A stretch of DNA of 64,000 nt. It comes from Nitrosomonas sp. (GTDB taxonomy: Bacteria > Pseudomonadota > Gammaproteobacteria > Burkholderiales > Nitrosomonadaceae). Below, in pieces: positions 19,192 to 29,035 of this stretch. Location: NCBI RefSeq assembly GCF_019752095.1, contig NZ_JAIEMO010000021.1, forward strand, positions 1 to 64,000, in the 5' to 3' direction. The notes below the pieces were generated by a model. That model was not told the origin of the DNA and ran no database searches. It saw nothing but the letters and a program-made list of their open reading frames with translations. A program made the position numbers and the translations under genes. Each line of letters begins with the position of its first letter. Positions within the stretch are counted from its first letter, which is position 1.

Positions 19192-20532
19192 TTATAATTC
19201 CAACCCCATTTGCCTTGCCAGCAATGCCACCGGATGCAGCACTTCTATCCGCATCCCTTCCTCACACATTCTATTTGAAAAATGCATCGCACAACCAATA
19301 TTTGAAGTAACTAGAAATCTGGCTCCACTTACTTTAAGCGCCAATATCTTGTCATTCAGCAGCATATTAGCAATATCTGGCTGGTCTAAGAAATAAGTTC
19401 CTGCAGCGCCGCAGCATTGGTCATTACCTGGCAATGATACTACTTGCACACCTGGAATAAGCCCGACCAATTGATAAGGATACACTTGTTCCCGCAATAC
19501 ATTACGCTGGCTACAGGGTTCATGCACTAAAATTTTTTCCGGTAGCGCTGCTAGACTCACATCATCCCATCCTCCATTTGCGATCAAAAATTGGCTGATA
19601 TCCGCAACCCCAGTACGATCATTAGCCACTCTGGATTGAAGTAATTGCGCGCCGCAACCTGTTGCAGTGCTGATAATCGCATCGATATCGTATCTCGCAA
19701 AAGCAGATTTATTCTGCCGCGACAACGCAGCAGCATCCTTTATCGCTCCGTCATGTTGGTATATAGCACCACAACACATTTGATCCGATGGAACATGCAC
19801 CGTATATCCCAAGTGATTTAACACATAAATACATGAATTTAACGTCGCCACATCGGTTAAACGCGCCACACAACCTAAAAACAACCCAACCTCGCCACGC
19901 TTTTTGCTTATTGCTGGATAAGTTTCTTTCCAAGAATTATTCTTACCATGTTTTTCGCCAGTCAATCCCGCCTGCGGAAATTTAATCAATGGAAGCTGTG
20001 CAACAAACCGCAAAAGTTTATTATTACCCAAATAACTTGATTTCTTTATCCAGCGCAACCAACCTTTCTTTTGTACAAAATGAAACAAGCCACGCAAACG
20101 ATCCAATCGCACCGGTTGAGTAAGCAATTGTCTTTTTAGCAAAGTTAACACAAAAGGCTTTTGAGGCAATTCAACAGATTTTGGTTGATCAGCAATCAAT
20201 GCACGCATGCTATCAATCAAATTTCCATAAGCCACATTATTAGGACAAGCAACCTCACAAGCCCGACAAGTCAAGCAACGATCCATATGTTGAATGAGTC
20301 GTGCATTCAATGGAATTCGTCCATTAACAAACCCACTCATCAAATTAATACGTCCACGCGGAGAGTCAGCCTCGGATTTCAGCAAGCGATAAGTAGGACA
20401 ATGCGGCAAACACAAGCCACACGAAACACATTGATTTGATTCATTATTAATCAAATCCTTTGAAGACTCTGAAAGTAAATTCAATTTATCAATCTCACAA
20501 GTTTTAGTTCTAACACAACCACCCCCACCCAA
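19192..20532 (-). CDS. glcF: glycolate oxidase iron-sulfur subunit (GlcF-like)
   Basis: The 446-residue protein has two N-terminal 4Fe-4S ferredoxin motifs: CVSCGLCLPHCPTY and CLTCRACEVACPN. Two C-terminal CCG domains follow, with CCGAIYQHDG near residue 258 and CCGAAGTYF near residue 380. This layout is that of GlcF, the electron-transfer subunit of glycolate dehydrogenase; the glcD and glcE subunits are not in the window. The start is unclear: TTG 20532 is the only near-N-terminal candidate in frame, with a G-rich stretch just inside it and no good ribosome site before it. Confidence 0.85.
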   Translation of the reverse strand: MGGGGCVRTKTCEIDKLNLLSESSKDLINNESNQCVSCGLCLPHCPTYRLLKSEADSPRGRINLMSGFVNGRIPLNARLIQHMDRCLTCRACEVACPNNVAYGNLIDSMRALIADQPKSVELPQKPFVLTLLKRQLLTQPVRLDRLRGLFHFVQKKGWLRWIKKSSYLGNNKLLRFVAQLPLIKFPQAGLTGEKHGKNNSWKETYPAISKKRGEVGLFLGCVARLTDVATLNSCIYVLNHLGYTVHVPSDQMCCGAIYQHDGAIKDAAALSRQNKSAFARYDIDAIISTATGCGAQLLQSRVANDRTGVADISQFLIANGGWDDVSLAALPEKILVHEPCSQRNVLREQVYPYQLVGLIPGVQVVSLPGNDQCCGAAGTYFLDQPDIANMLLNDKILALKVSGARFLVTSNIGCAMHFSNRMCEEGMRIEVLHPVALLARQMGLEL

Positions 20533-20697
20533 TTATTATTAATGAACCAACAAGTATGATTATTTAATCACTTGTCACGTTCATTAAATTTAATGTAAAA
20601 TTGAATGTTATCTAGTTTCTTAAGCAAGCGCGTCGCGATTCAAAGTTAACATTAATAATCCAACCAGTTTAGTTATAGTATAGGCAGACATAAAATT

Positions 20698-20967
20698 ATG
20701 GTCATTATAAGATTAGCGCGGGGTGGTGCAAAAAAACGCCCTTTTTTTAACATGGTTGTAGCAAATTCACAATATGCGCGCGATGGCCGTTTCATAGAAC
20801 GTGTCGGTTTTTACAATCCAAGAGCAACGGGTGGCGAAGAAGCTCTTCGAGTTCAATTGGAACGAGTTGCATACTGGCAATCCCAGGGGGCGCAATTATC
20901 ATCAACGGTGAATCGGCTAATCAAACAATTTACAACCAAAAAAGAAGCCTCAGCAAACGGCGGCTAA
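20698..20967 (+). CDS. rpsP: 30S ribosomal protein S16
   Basis: The 89-residue protein begins [40 protein letters not shown], the unmistakable S16 sequence. It leads the rpsP-rimM-trmD-rplS operon, conserved across bacteria, that couples ribosomal proteins with a 16S maturation factor and a tRNA methylase. Confidence 0.98.
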   Translation: MVIIRLARGGAKKRPFFNMVVANSQYARDGRFIERVGFYNPRATGGEEALRVQLERVAYWQSQGAQLSSTVNRLIKQFTTKKEASANGG

Positions 20968-20982
20968 ATCAAAATTGCACGA

Positions 20983-21495
20983 ATGATAGTAATGGGTCAT
21001 ATTATCGGTCCATATGGAATTTATGGCTGGATAAAAATCAGTCCCTGTACAGAGTATTTAGATGGATTGATGGAATACTCGCAATGGTGGTTAAGCAACG
21101 AAAATACCGAATGGCAAAAAGTGCGCGTGGTTAGTGGTCGTATCCATGGCACCACTTTGCTAGCAAAATTAGAAGAATATACTGACCGCACACAAGCAAC
21201 CAAACTCAAAGGAACACAAATCGCAATCCCTCGCGATTGGCTACCGGATTTACCTGAGAATGGAACTGACGGTTATTACTGGGCTGATTTAGTTAATACC
21301 AAGGTCATTAATTTAAAAGGAGAGGAACTAGGCACAGTTGTCGGTTTATTCGAAACAGGCGCAAACGATGTTTTGCGCATAACAAGAACAGATAACGAAA
21401 AAAAAGAAATTCTTATACCTTGTATTTCTCAGTATGTCGTGAAAGTCCACTTGGAAAATGCTCAGATCATAGTTGATTGGAATTGGGATTATTAA
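20983..21495 (+). CDS. rimM: 16S rRNA processing protein RimM
   Basis: RimM helps assemble the 30S head around S19 and binds the S13/S19 region. The 170-residue protein has the N-terminal beta-barrel signature [18 protein letters not shown] and the C-terminal PRC-barrel with [37 protein letters not shown], then [13 protein letters not shown]. It starts 15 bp after rpsP. Confidence 0.96.
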   Translation: MIVMGHIIGPYGIYGWIKISPCTEYLDGLMEYSQWWLSNENTEWQKVRVVSGRIHGTTLLAKLEEYTDRTQATKLKGTQIAIPRDWLPDLPENGTDGYYWADLVNTKVINLKGEELGTVVGLFETGANDVLRITRTDNEKKEILIPCISQYVVKVHLENAQIIVDWNWDY

Positions 21496-21505
21496 GGCAC
21501 GAGCC

Positions 21506-22276
21506 ATGCCATTTGAATGCGATGTTATCACATTGTTTCCAAAAATGTTCGATGCCATCACACAACATGGCGTAACAGGTAAAGCAAGCAGAAACGGAAT
21601 TTTCAATCTTAGCACGTGGAATCCGAGAAACTTTACTCACGATCATTATCGCACAGTAGATGATAGTTCCTACGGTGGTGGGCCTGGAATGGTCATGATG
21701 GCTCAACCTTTAGACGACGCCATTACTCAAGCGCGGGAAAGACAAAATGCATTAGGTATTACTAAACCCACAGTTGCCTACCTAACACCCCAAGGAAGTC
21801 GGCTTGATCATCAAATGGTCACACAACTGAGCAAACTGCCGGGTTTAGTATTACTCTGCGGACGCTATGAAGGTATTGATGAACGTTTGATCAACCGTCA
21901 GGTTGATGTAGAAATTTCTATTGGTGATTATGTTGTTTCCGGTGGAGAATTGGCCGCAATGGTATTAATAGATTGTATTACGAGACAAATTCCAGGAACA
22001 TTGGGTGATCCGGAATCTGCAAACCAAGACTCATTTGTGGAAGGATTGTTAGATTATCCGCACTATACTCGCCCAGAAATTTACAAAGGCCATCATGTAC
22101 CAAAAATACTAATGTCAGGTAATCATGCAAAGATCCATCGCTGGCGTTTTCAGCAAGCACTTGGTAGAACATGGTTAAAAAGACCCGATTTATTTAATTT
22201 GAAATTTGCCCATGGGTTGACAGTAGAAGAAGAAAAGCTTTTAGAAGAATTTAAACAGTCCTGTAAATCCAGGTAG
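21506..22276 (+). CDS. trmD: tRNA (guanine37-N1)-methyltransferase
   Basis: TrmD makes m1G37 and protects against +1 frameshifting. I start it at ATG 21506 ([16 protein letters not shown]), which aligns with the E. coli start and leaves 10 bp after rimM; the frame is open back to 21473 inside rimM. The resulting 256 residues show the SPOUT trefoil knot: [14 protein letters not shown], then [42 protein letters not shown] is in the C-terminal domain. Confidence 0.96.
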   Translation: MPFECDVITLFPKMFDAITQHGVTGKASRNGIFNLSTWNPRNFTHDHYRTVDDSSYGGGPGMVMMAQPLDDAITQARERQNALGITKPTVAYLTPQGSRLDHQMVTQLSKLPGLVLLCGRYEGIDERLINRQVDVEISIGDYVVSGGELAAMVLIDCITRQIPGTLGDPESANQDSFVEGLLDYPHYTRPEIYKGHHVPKILMSGNHAKIHRWRFQQALGRTWLKRPDLFNLKFAHGLTVEEEKLLEEFKQSCKSR

Positions 22277-22298
22277 AATCGGTCAATAGGAGAAAAAC

Positions 22299-22721
22299 AT
22301 GAACTTGATTGAGCAATTAGAAGCAGAAGAAATGAAACGTCTGAACAAAGACTTACCCGACTTCTCCCCTGGAGATACCATTACTGTCAATGTCAACGTT
22401 GTCGAAGGAGAACGTAAGCGTGTACAGGCCTATGAAGGTGTTGTGATAGCCAAAAGGAATCGCGGACTGAATTCAGCATTCACTGTTCGTAAAATTTCAA
22501 GCGGAGAAGGTGTAGAACGTACTTTTCAAACCTATTCCCCATTGATCTCAAGCATTGAAGTTAAACGCCGAGGCGCAGTTTGCCGCGCAAAACTTTATTA
22601 CCTCAGGGATCGTGCTGGCAAATCAGCTCGCATTCGCGAGAAACTACCTGCTCGTATAGGTAGCAACAAAAACCTAAAACAACCCGCACAACCAGAACCA
22701 GCTCCAATCACAACAGAGTAA
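22299..22721 (+). CDS. rplS: 50S ribosomal protein L19
   Basis: The 140-residue protein has the L19 tracts [46 protein letters not shown] and [29 protein letters not shown] ribosome site AGGAGA precedes the ATG. The last 20 residues ([17 protein letters not shown]) are a proline/alanine-rich extension beyond the usual 115-residue E. coli form. Confidence 0.98.
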   Translation: MNLIEQLEAEEMKRLNKDLPDFSPGDTITVNVNVVEGERKRVQAYEGVVIAKRNRGLNSAFTVRKISSGEGVERTFQTYSPLISSIEVKRRGAVCRAKLYYLRDRAGKSARIREKLPARIGSNKNLKQPAQPEPAPITTE

Positions 22722-22740
22722 ATGCGGGCAAATAGACGGC

Positions 22741-22780
22741 CAATCACCGTACATTACGCTACATCAATGTACGGTGATTG
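22741..22780 (+). terminator. 15-bp perfect hairpin after rplS
   Basis: CAATCACCGTACATT (22741-22755) and its exact complement AATGTACGGTGATTG (22766-22780) flank a 10-base loop, 19 bp past the rplS stop. A U-tract is missing on the plus strand, so intrinsic termination would be weak. The stem may instead protect the 3' end or act with Rho. It also lies beyond the end of the convergent arsC-like gene. Confidence 0.5.
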
Positions 22781-22815
22781 CAATTCAAGACTAGGTCTAC
22801 AAGTCTACAAGTTTA

Positions 22816-23160
22816 TCATTTAAGAAAATCCATAACAGTTTCTGGTGGGCGGCATAGCTTTGCTCTGTCGCCACTGACTACAATGGGACGTTGAATCAGA
22901 TCCGGGTTTTCCACCATCGCCTTAATAATTTCATTATCGGATGCGGCTCTTAAATTATGCGCCGCCGGCTCGTCCTTGCGAAGGATATCACGCACTGGCA
23001 AATTAAGTTTTTGAATCAATTCTCGCAGCTCCCCCACCGTTAAGGGTGTTTCATAATAATTAATCGATTCAAATTCCTCACCACTCTCCTTAAGCAGAGA
23101 TAATGTCGCTCTACATTTACTGCAAGTAGGCTTTTGATAGATAACTATCTTATCGGTCAT
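22816..23160 (-). CDS. ArsC/Spx-family arsenate reductase-like protein
   Basis: The 114-residue protein has the thioredoxin-fold start IVIYQKPTCSKCRATLSLL with a CxxC pair, of which the first Cys is the catalytic one in the glutaredoxin-dependent ArsC class. It also has the RPIVVSGDRAKLCRPPE tract, in which the Arg is the substrate-binding arginine. No arsB, arsR or other ars gene is nearby, so the role may be general thiol reduction rather than arsenic resistance. Confidence 0.85.
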   Translation of the reverse strand: MTDKIVIYQKPTCSKCRATLSLLKESGEEFESINYYETPLTVGELRELIQKLNLPVRDILRKDEPAAHNLRAASDNEIIKAMVENPDLIQRPIVVSGDRAKLCRPPETVMDFLK

Positions 23161-23223
23161 ACCATTTCCTTGTCACAACTTGCCAATAGAAGACATAAGT
23201 CTAGAAATGTTGCATTCCTTGTT

Positions 23224-23739
23224 TTATTTCACGCCGCACTCAGCTGAAATTGCTTTATGGGCTGCACTTGAGCCACTGAGTCCAAATGTATCTGTTGTTG
23301 CCGTACCTCGCGCTGATGCTCCTTTAACCACCAGTGAGTTTCCTCGCTTGATTGCATCCGTAATCTTATTGTCAGTAGCTTCGTCCGAGCCCCACGCTGA
23401 ATCATCCTGAGTAAAAAGACGAAAACTCTGATTATTCACAATAACTGTCGCGTCACTTCCTGGTTTATAGGAATAGCCAGCAATAAAACTGAAAACATTT
23501 TTACTTTTCTCAGCTGGACGATGCGTAATCAGAGCAAAAACATCACCACGTTTGGTGTAATTTCCCTCTGATTTTTTAGGTTGACTCACCATATAACAAA
23601 CTTTGCTATCGCTTTCCATAAACGTATAAGCCGTCCAATCCCCATGCTGGCCAATAAGTTTCGGCTCCGCAGCTTGAACTGAATTGCATAAGATAAAAAT
23701 AGCGCCAATAGTTACTAATCTGGTAAATTTATGCTTCAT
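23224..23739 (-). CDS. invasion-associated locus B (IalB)-like periplasmic protein
   Basis: ATG 23739 is preceded by AAGG at good spacing and gives 171 residues starting MKHKFTRLVTIGAIFIL, a signal peptide ending near VQAAEP. The body fits the IalB family: GDWTAYTFMESDSKVCYMVSQPKK, RGDVFALITHRP, and a C-terminal GNSLVVKGASARGTATTDTFGLSGSSAA ending in a Cys. Two cysteines may form a disulfide. Function is not known outside Bartonella. Frame upstream of 23739 lacks a plausible start. Confidence 0.8.
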   Translation of the reverse strand: MKHKFTRLVTIGAIFILCNSVQAAEPKLIGQHGDWTAYTFMESDSKVCYMVSQPKKSEGNYTKRGDVFALITHRPAEKSKNVFSFIAGYSYKPGSDATVIVNNQSFRLFTQDDSAWGSDEATDNKITDAIKRGNSLVVKGASARGTATTDTFGLSGSSAAHKAISAECGVK

Positions 23740-23837
23740 TTTAGAAACCTTGAAATTATAGTCATTACAGTTTTGATTAATCGGAGTCAAAAAGAGAAGC
23801 ATTTTCACTCCAACCTGCTAATCATGAAATAAAATTA

Positions 23838-24092
23838 TTAACAACCTTCCATCTTGTAAATATAAAAGCCATTCTGGCTGATTTCATCCATAACATTAGC
23901 AGGCGCACTTTGACTATGGCAGAAACTGCACTCCTTACTGGTAATAACTGCATCGCCTTCACCAATCGATGTAAGCCATTGTTTTGCATACTCGACAGCT
24001 TTTTGGTCATCCTTCACCGCAGTGAACACATCAAAGTGCATCGTATGACCATCTTTCGCTTTAACATAAGTATCGTAAACATGAATTTGCAT
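23838..24092 (-). CDS. DUF2024 family protein
   Basis: This 84-residue protein begins MQIHVYDTYVKAKDGHTMHFDVF, which is the DUF2024 signature. It contains a CSFCHSQSAP motif (Cys pairs near residues 55-58) that could bind a metal. The family has no established function. It lies alone on the minus strand downstream of the glycan locus. Confidence 0.85.
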   Translation of the reverse strand: MQIHVYDTYVKAKDGHTMHFDVFTAVKDDQKAVEYAKQWLTSIGEGDAVITSKECSFCHSQSAPANVMDEISQNGFYIYKMEGC

Positions 24093-24256
24093 ATTATTTT
24101 CCTTGAAAACAGATTATTTAGAACTAGAGACATGCAACGACCCCACCCCACACGGCTCACTACCTATATAATAACTATACCAATTAATCGATTAAACCGC
24201 CATGAGAAATGCACAACGATTCAATCCTGACAGGATCAGGTCATTGCATAAAAACA

Positions 24257-24940
24257 TTATTTCTTTCTCGCGACCATTACTCCGTCCCGAATTGGATTAA
24301 TAAACACATCAAAATCCGGGTCATTAAAAATCATCTGATTATGTTCGACTATCGCCGCCGTCGACACATCAATCTCATCCTGATAATTCTTTACTGCCAC
24401 TCGTCCATGCCATAAAACATTATCCGCAATGTATAGACCGCCAGAACGTATCCTATGCTTGGCTATTTGCCATATTTCTGGGTAAGCGCTTTTATCAACA
24501 TCGTTATAGCAAATATCAAACAAGCCATCAGTCTGCTCAAAAACATCTTGTGCCAAACCCACATGGAATTCTACGCATTGCCATAACTCTGCAGCAGAAA
24601 GATATTTTTTTGCGCGCTGACGATTTGCTGCATCTGAATCACTACATATCACACGTCCATCATGCCCAATTGCCTTCGCAAACCAATAAGCCGAATAACC
24701 AAAACCGCTACCGAATTCAAATACTCTTTTAGCATTGATCATACTTGCTTGAGTTTTAAGAAAAACACCGACCAGACGATTCACAATCGGAAAATTCTCT
24801 TGCCGCGCAAGCTCTTCCATTTCAAAAAGAACCGGGTGATCCGTGCGTATAACTAAGTTACGCATATATGCTTCAATAGCAGGATTAACCGGAATTAACC
24901 CGTCTGCATCATCAATTCCTGTCGGTCGAAAATCATCCAT
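24257..24940 (-). CDS. class I SAM-dependent O-methyltransferase (caffeoyl-CoA OMT-like)
   Basis: I start at ATG 24940, which has GGGGCAGGG just upstream and gives 227 residues; the frame is open to 24997 and overlaps the previous gene. The SAM motif is RVFEFGSGFGYSAYWFAKAIG and the acidic strand is VICSDSDAA, followed by the metal-site type segment CYNDVDKSAYPE. LYIADNVLWHGRV is a strong marker of the cation-dependent O-methyltransferase family 3. The substrate is unknown; the setting at the edge of a glycan locus may be incidental. Confidence 0.8.
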   Translation of the reverse strand: MDDFRPTGIDDADGLIPVNPAIEAYMRNLVIRTDHPVLFEMEELARQENFPIVNRLVGVFLKTQASMINAKRVFEFGSGFGYSAYWFAKAIGHDGRVICSDSDAANRQRAKKYLSAAELWQCVEFHVGLAQDVFEQTDGLFDICYNDVDKSAYPEIWQIAKHRIRSGGLYIADNVLWHGRVAVKNYQDEIDVSTAAIVEHNQMIFNDPDFDVFINPIRDGVMVARKK

Positions 24941-24969
24941 ACCCTGCCCCACCCAGTTAAAATAATCAG

Positions 24970-25974
24970 TCACTTCCTCGTAGCCATTAATACACACTCC
25001 TCGCCGGAGTCTTGATTAAATAAAAAAATAATTCGCGCTACAAGTTGGAACCAAAATCCTCTCAAGACATCACGCACAGTCATATGATGCCGCCCTTCTG
25101 TTGCATCGTTCACAAAAGATGTACTTGCCTGACCAATGCCAAAAGCACCTACCGTTGTCGTCCATGAGCGCAAAGAATTGAATTCGGTTTTTTGCGCAAG
25201 CCGGAGCAATGTTTTACGAGAAAATAAATGTAAGTGCCTTGGTGGCTCAAGTCCACGCCACCCCGCACCAAACCTACGGTGACCATAGCTCGCCACATTC
25301 GGCGTCAGGACAACCAGTACGCCATCTTTTTTAAGTAGACGATAACACGTCTTCAGCAAAGCCAGAGGATCATGCACATGTTCAATCACATGGCTCAAAA
25401 TAACAGCATCATAACCTTCGGTTACATCCAAGCCTTCAAGCACCCCTAAATGCACGGGAATGCCTCTTTCTTCACGGACATAACTAGCTGCTACAGGATC
25501 AACCTCCTGCCCCACAACATCCCAACCCAATGCTTGCATTCGCGCTAATCGTTTACCGTTACCACAACCTACTTCCAATAACCGGCCCGGCAAGGTCTGA
25601 TCCAAGTACATACACTTATAGCGCCCGCGCTCTTTTCGCAACCCCAGCAGATAGATACTCAGACTATGCAAAACTGCGCGAATAATCCGCGCCATCCGTG
25701 TTTGCTGCATATCATTTGATGAGGAATGCGTATAATAATTTTGGTACGCTTTCCCAATCTCACTTAACGTAGGTCTTGGATCAAGCCAAACCAAACCGCA
25801 ATCAGTCCCTCTGCATGCTTTAAAACTCCATTCTCCACAAGTACCAAAAAGATAATCACTACAGTGACGATACAATATTTTCCCAGGCTTTCCACACAAA
25901 TAGCAATCTGACGTTGCTTCAGTGCCGATCAGATTTTGCCGCAGCGAATTCTTAACTGTCTCGTTCACGTTCAT
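24970..25974 (-). CDS. SAM-dependent methyltransferase with N-terminal zinc-ribbon-like region
   Basis: This 334-residue protein begins with a cysteine pattern CYLCGKPG, then YLFGTCGEWSFKACRGTDCGLVWLDPRP, typical of methyltransferases found in polysaccharide loci. The Rossmann motif GRLLEVGCGNGKRLARMQALGW (about residues 130-151) is followed by DAVILSHVIEHVHDP, motif II of type 11 methyltransferases. It overlaps the upstream ligase gene by 23 bp, implying coupled translation. It probably modifies a sugar or lipid-linked intermediate (inference). Confidence 0.8.
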   Translation of the reverse strand: MNVNETVKNSLRQNLIGTEATSDCYLCGKPGKILYRHCSDYLFGTCGEWSFKACRGTDCGLVWLDPRPTLSEIGKAYQNYYTHSSSNDMQQTRMARIIRAVLHSLSIYLLGLRKERGRYKCMYLDQTLPGRLLEVGCGNGKRLARMQALGWDVVGQEVDPVAASYVREERGIPVHLGVLEGLDVTEGYDAVILSHVIEHVHDPLALLKTCYRLLKKDGVLVVLTPNVASYGHRRFGAGWRGLEPPRHLHLFSRKTLLRLAQKTEFNSLRSWTTTVGAFGIGQASTSFVNDATEGRHHMTVRDVLRGFWFQLVARIIFLFNQDSGEECVLMATRK

Positions 25975-27142
25975 TCCAGTTCATAGCTATCGCAGTAATT
26001 ATCAACAACAAAATCGGTGTTCTGCTAAAAATAATAAAAGTCTCCGTAAACCCAGCTAGAAAGATAAAACTTACTAAGCCCGCACCGAGTAAATTCAAAT
26101 TGCTCCTATGAAATGCTTGGTACCAGCTCCATAATAGAAACCCCAAGGTCAGCATACCGGGAATACCGACATGCATGCCGATTTCAATCCAATCATTATG
26201 GTAATGCACAGTTTCCTGGAATTCCGGCAAATCCTTATATAGGCCATTCCTGTACGTCACAATGGTCTTTTCGAAATATTTCTCGGGTGCGCCTGTACCA
26301 AAACCTGACAAAGGACGCTCTGCAATGCCATGCAGACCAACATCCCACATTGCAAGGCGATAGCCTAAACTGGAACTGTGATTTCCTTGCTGTAATAATT
26401 CGATATCACTTTTTATCTGCATCAATCTAACCTGAAATGCAGGACTACTATAAGCAAAAGCAACTCCGACTATCAGCATTAAAAGCAAAATACTAAGAAA
26501 CTTTCTCATTTCTATTTTGTAACGCAAAAAGATTATCAGTAATATGCTAATTAAGGTTACTAACAAAAACATTCTTCCATTCTGATGAAATTGAATGAAA
26601 AGTAAAGTCAAAGCGCCCATCACAAACAATATCTGCAGTTTGATCGATGGATTCATGCAAGCAATTCCACTGGTTACAATTGCGCCAATCCCAAGCATTG
26701 CCGAAAAACTCAAATAAGACATTCCCAGCAATGGAATGCCTTGAGCATCAATGTCAAGCCACTGATAAACTCCAACCGCGAGAACACATAAATAACTAGC
26801 AATTAAGCTACCCAACGCCCACGGCAGGCGCTCTTTGTTCATCAGGGAACAAAAGGGAATAAAAATTAGGAGCGCAAAATACTTTAACCATTTCATTCGT
26901 CCATTTTGTGGCCATTCACTCCATAGCAACCCTAGCAACAATAGCGCACACAAAAGTAGTAATGCTTGCACCAGCGGCACTTTGAACATTTGATTCAGAC
27001 GACATGCACCACCGTCCATAAGCCATGCAACTATCAGCAGTGGAGAAGAAATAAGCATCCACTCGCTGCGCCAGAATCCTACGCAAAAAAAGACCAATGC
27101 AAACCGAATGAACCATTCCCGTCTTGTATTATTCGTTGGCAT
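25952..27142 (-). CDS. O-antigen ligase / polymerase family membrane protein (WaaL/Wzy)
   Basis: The 396-residue form from ATG 27142 (MPTNNTRREWFIRFALVFF) has about ten to twelve hydrophobic segments. The C-terminal periplasmic-loop motif YHNDWIEIGMHVGIPG is the hallmark H..D/N..E pattern of the Wzy_C (O-antigen ligase) domain. PLSGFGTGAPEKYFEKT precedes it, as in WaaL proteins. The frame is open upstream to 27265, but that extension runs into the preceding gene. It probably joins glycan to lipid A-core or polymerises repeat units. Confidence 0.85.
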   Translation of the reverse strand: MPTNNTRREWFIRFALVFFCVGFWRSEWMLISSPLLIVAWLMDGGACRLNQMFKVPLVQALLLLCALLLLGLLWSEWPQNGRMKWLKYFALLIFIPFCSLMNKERLPWALGSLIASYLCVLAVGVYQWLDIDAQGIPLLGMSYLSFSAMLGIGAIVTSGIACMNPSIKLQILFVMGALTLLFIQFHQNGRMFLLVTLISILLIIFLRYKIEMRKFLSILLLMLIVGVAFAYSSPAFQVRLMQIKSDIELLQQGNHSSSLGYRLAMWDVGLHGIAERPLSGFGTGAPEKYFEKTIVTYRNGLYKDLPEFQETVHYHNDWIEIGMHVGIPGMLTLGFLLWSWYQAFHRSNLNLLGAGLVSFIFLAGFTETFIIFSRTPILLLIITAIAMNWNERERDS

Positions 27143-27162
27143 AGAACCGATAGACTGAAACT

Positions 27163-28191
27163 CTAGAGTGACGCGGCGTTCCATTCGCGCACTTCTAAGC
27201 GGCGCAACAGAACAAACAATTTCAATAAAGTGCGTGTCCATACAGGAACAGCTGGAAGCAACCACACCGCAGTGATACGCTTATCTTCTCGCGACCAACC
27301 ACGTAACATTAATTTCACCACCACACTCAGGTTAATTTTGCTGTTGCGCATTTGCAGACAGGATAGCACTGGCAATCGCGCGGGCGTTAACCAATGGAGT
27401 CGCCCACCTTGCCACATCACTTGCTCAAGCGAATCTACCAATGTTAAAGGCAGATCGGCCAATGTATAAGCACCCGAAACAACCAGAATATTTTGCCGTG
27501 CGAGTGGATAGCGCGAAAAATATAACGCACGATTGCGCTGCACTAATTCCTGATATGCTTTTCCGCGCCCGAATGACACACCAATTTCATGACGAACCAC
27601 TGCATCCGGATGCACCCCCATGCGCCACCCTTGCTTCATCAACCGCCGCCCTAGATCAGTGTCTTCGTAGTAGCCTCGACCAAATTGCACATCAAATCCG
27701 CCCATCGCTTGAAAAACAGCACGACGGATCAAGAAAGCGTAGCCTCTAAATCGATAGGTGGCAATATAACCGCCTGGTTGACGCAGGTAATGGTCAGCCT
27801 TTGCACTTGGAATATCTCCTTCAGCTGGACTAATAACCGCCAATTTTTGGTCAACAGTAATCGCTGCACAAAGTAGAGGCAAGAAATTTCCCAGAACTTC
27901 GATATCTGAATTGAGTACCAGTATCCAATCAGCATCAGAACGCGCAGCGGCATCATTCACTGATCTTCCATACCCCTGATTGTCCGGCGCATGAAAAACC
28001 TTGACTTGTGGATGCGAGAGGACATCCAGCATGGCACGAGTTTCTGGTTCCGAAGCATCGTCCTGGACATAAACCGTTCGAATGGATAAACCCAGATGCG
28101 TCACCACAGAATCAATGCACCGTTTGCTAAATTCCGGTGCATTATAGACAGGAATCACTACATCAATTGTGGGAGTCGGGAACGTACTCAT
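27163..28191 (-). CDS. family 2 glycosyltransferase
   Basis: The 342-residue GT-A enzyme starts DVVIPVYNAPEFSKRCIDSV and has the nucleotide-sugar DxD-like LNSDIE near residue 95. The acceptor-site segment RGYAFLIRRAVFQAMGGFDVQFGRGYYEDTDLGRRLMKQGW is near residues 150-190. This is the rhamnosyl/N-acetylglucosaminyl-type GT2 family of O-antigen loci. It lies between the ligase and FkbM genes on the same strand. Confidence 0.88.
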   Translation of the reverse strand: MSTFPTPTIDVVIPVYNAPEFSKRCIDSVVTHLGLSIRTVYVQDDASEPETRAMLDVLSHPQVKVFHAPDNQGYGRSVNDAAARSDADWILVLNSDIEVLGNFLPLLCAAITVDQKLAVISPAEGDIPSAKADHYLRQPGGYIATYRFRGYAFLIRRAVFQAMGGFDVQFGRGYYEDTDLGRRLMKQGWRMGVHPDAVVRHEIGVSFGRGKAYQELVQRNRALYFSRYPLARQNILVVSGAYTLADLPLTLVDSLEQVMWQGGRLHWLTPARLPVLSCLQMRNSKINLSVVVKLMLRGWSREDKRITAVWLLPAVPVWTRTLLKLFVLLRRLEVREWNAASL

Positions 28192-28212
28192 TACCCAAGA
28201 AAAAACAACGGA

Positions 28213-28989
28213 TCAAATCCTGCCGAAGATCAAATAGGTTTCACCCCAGTTCCTGGATGGTCTTCGAGTCACTTCCAGACCGGCTTGTCTCATAATCGCA
28301 ATGGCCTTATCCTGCTCGACCTCGGTTCCCAATTCGATAATCACTGATTTCAACGCGGGGTTTCCCAGAACGGTGGACGCGCCTTCCAGAATAGGAATTT
28401 CTATCCCATCGACATCAATCTTTATATAATTAGGACATGGAAATCCCCATTTCCCGCACAAATCATCCAATGTCACACCAAACATTCCTTGAATGTGCGT
28501 CGCTGATATTTTCATATTCTCCAGATTCTCATGTCCGAATTGAGACCGATTCCCCCCCGGAATGAATTTAGGAATATACAACTTGGAAAACTCACTGCGA
28601 CCCGATACCGCAACGCAGTAGGATAAAATATGACTCCCTAAATTATTCAAGTAAATATTTTTATTGAGCGCATAGTAGTTATTGCTCTGTGGCTCAAAAG
28701 AAAATATCTGCACAGCGTTGCCATATTTTTTCGCCGGATACAATGAATATTGACCAATATTAGCGCCAATATCAAAATAGCACGAGCCCGGTTCAAAGCT
28801 ATCCAGCCAATCCAACGTATCAGGTTCTTTCTTCGAATACGTTTTGGCTCGATTGAGCGTACGCAAGTGATCAACCGAAATCAGAATCCGTTGATCCCGC
28901 ACTCGCACATCGGTATAGCCACCCTTCAGTTTATAGGCTGCCACGATCAACTCGTTAAAAATATCCATAGCTCGAATCTTATCTCTCAT
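28213..28989 (-). CDS. FkbM family methyltransferase
   Basis: The 258-residue protein has SAM motifs CYFDIGANIGQYSLYPAKKYG and FSFEPQSNNYYALNKNI, then the C-terminal YIKIDVDGIEIPILEGA that defines FkbM methyltransferases. These often O-methylate sugars or peptides in glycan and natural-product clusters. The start may be ATG 28989 or the internal ATG 28968. Confidence 0.88.
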   Translation of the reverse strand: MRDKIRAMDIFNELIVAAYKLKGGYTDVRVRDQRILISVDHLRTLNRAKTYSKKEPDTLDWLDSFEPGSCYFDIGANIGQYSLYPAKKYGNAVQIFSFEPQSNNYYALNKNIYLNNLGSHILSYCVAVSGRSEFSKLYIPKFIPGGNRSQFGHENLENMKISATHIQGMFGVTLDDLCGKWGFPCPNYIKIDVDGIEIPILEGASTVLGNPALKSVIIELGTEVEQDKAIAIMRQAGLEVTRRPSRNWGETYLIFGRI

Positions 28990-29035
28990 GGATTAACGAT
29001 CAGCATGATCCCTGCACGACCTCTAGTGTCACGAC

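Noticed and set aside
20540-20590. Imperfect inverted repeat ACAAGT...ACTTGT between glcF and rpsP
   Set aside because: Arms are too short and imperfect to call an operator or terminator.
24200-24260. Small palindrome ATCCTGACAGGAT upstream of DUF2024
   Set aside because: Only 6-bp arms with no T-run; could be chance.
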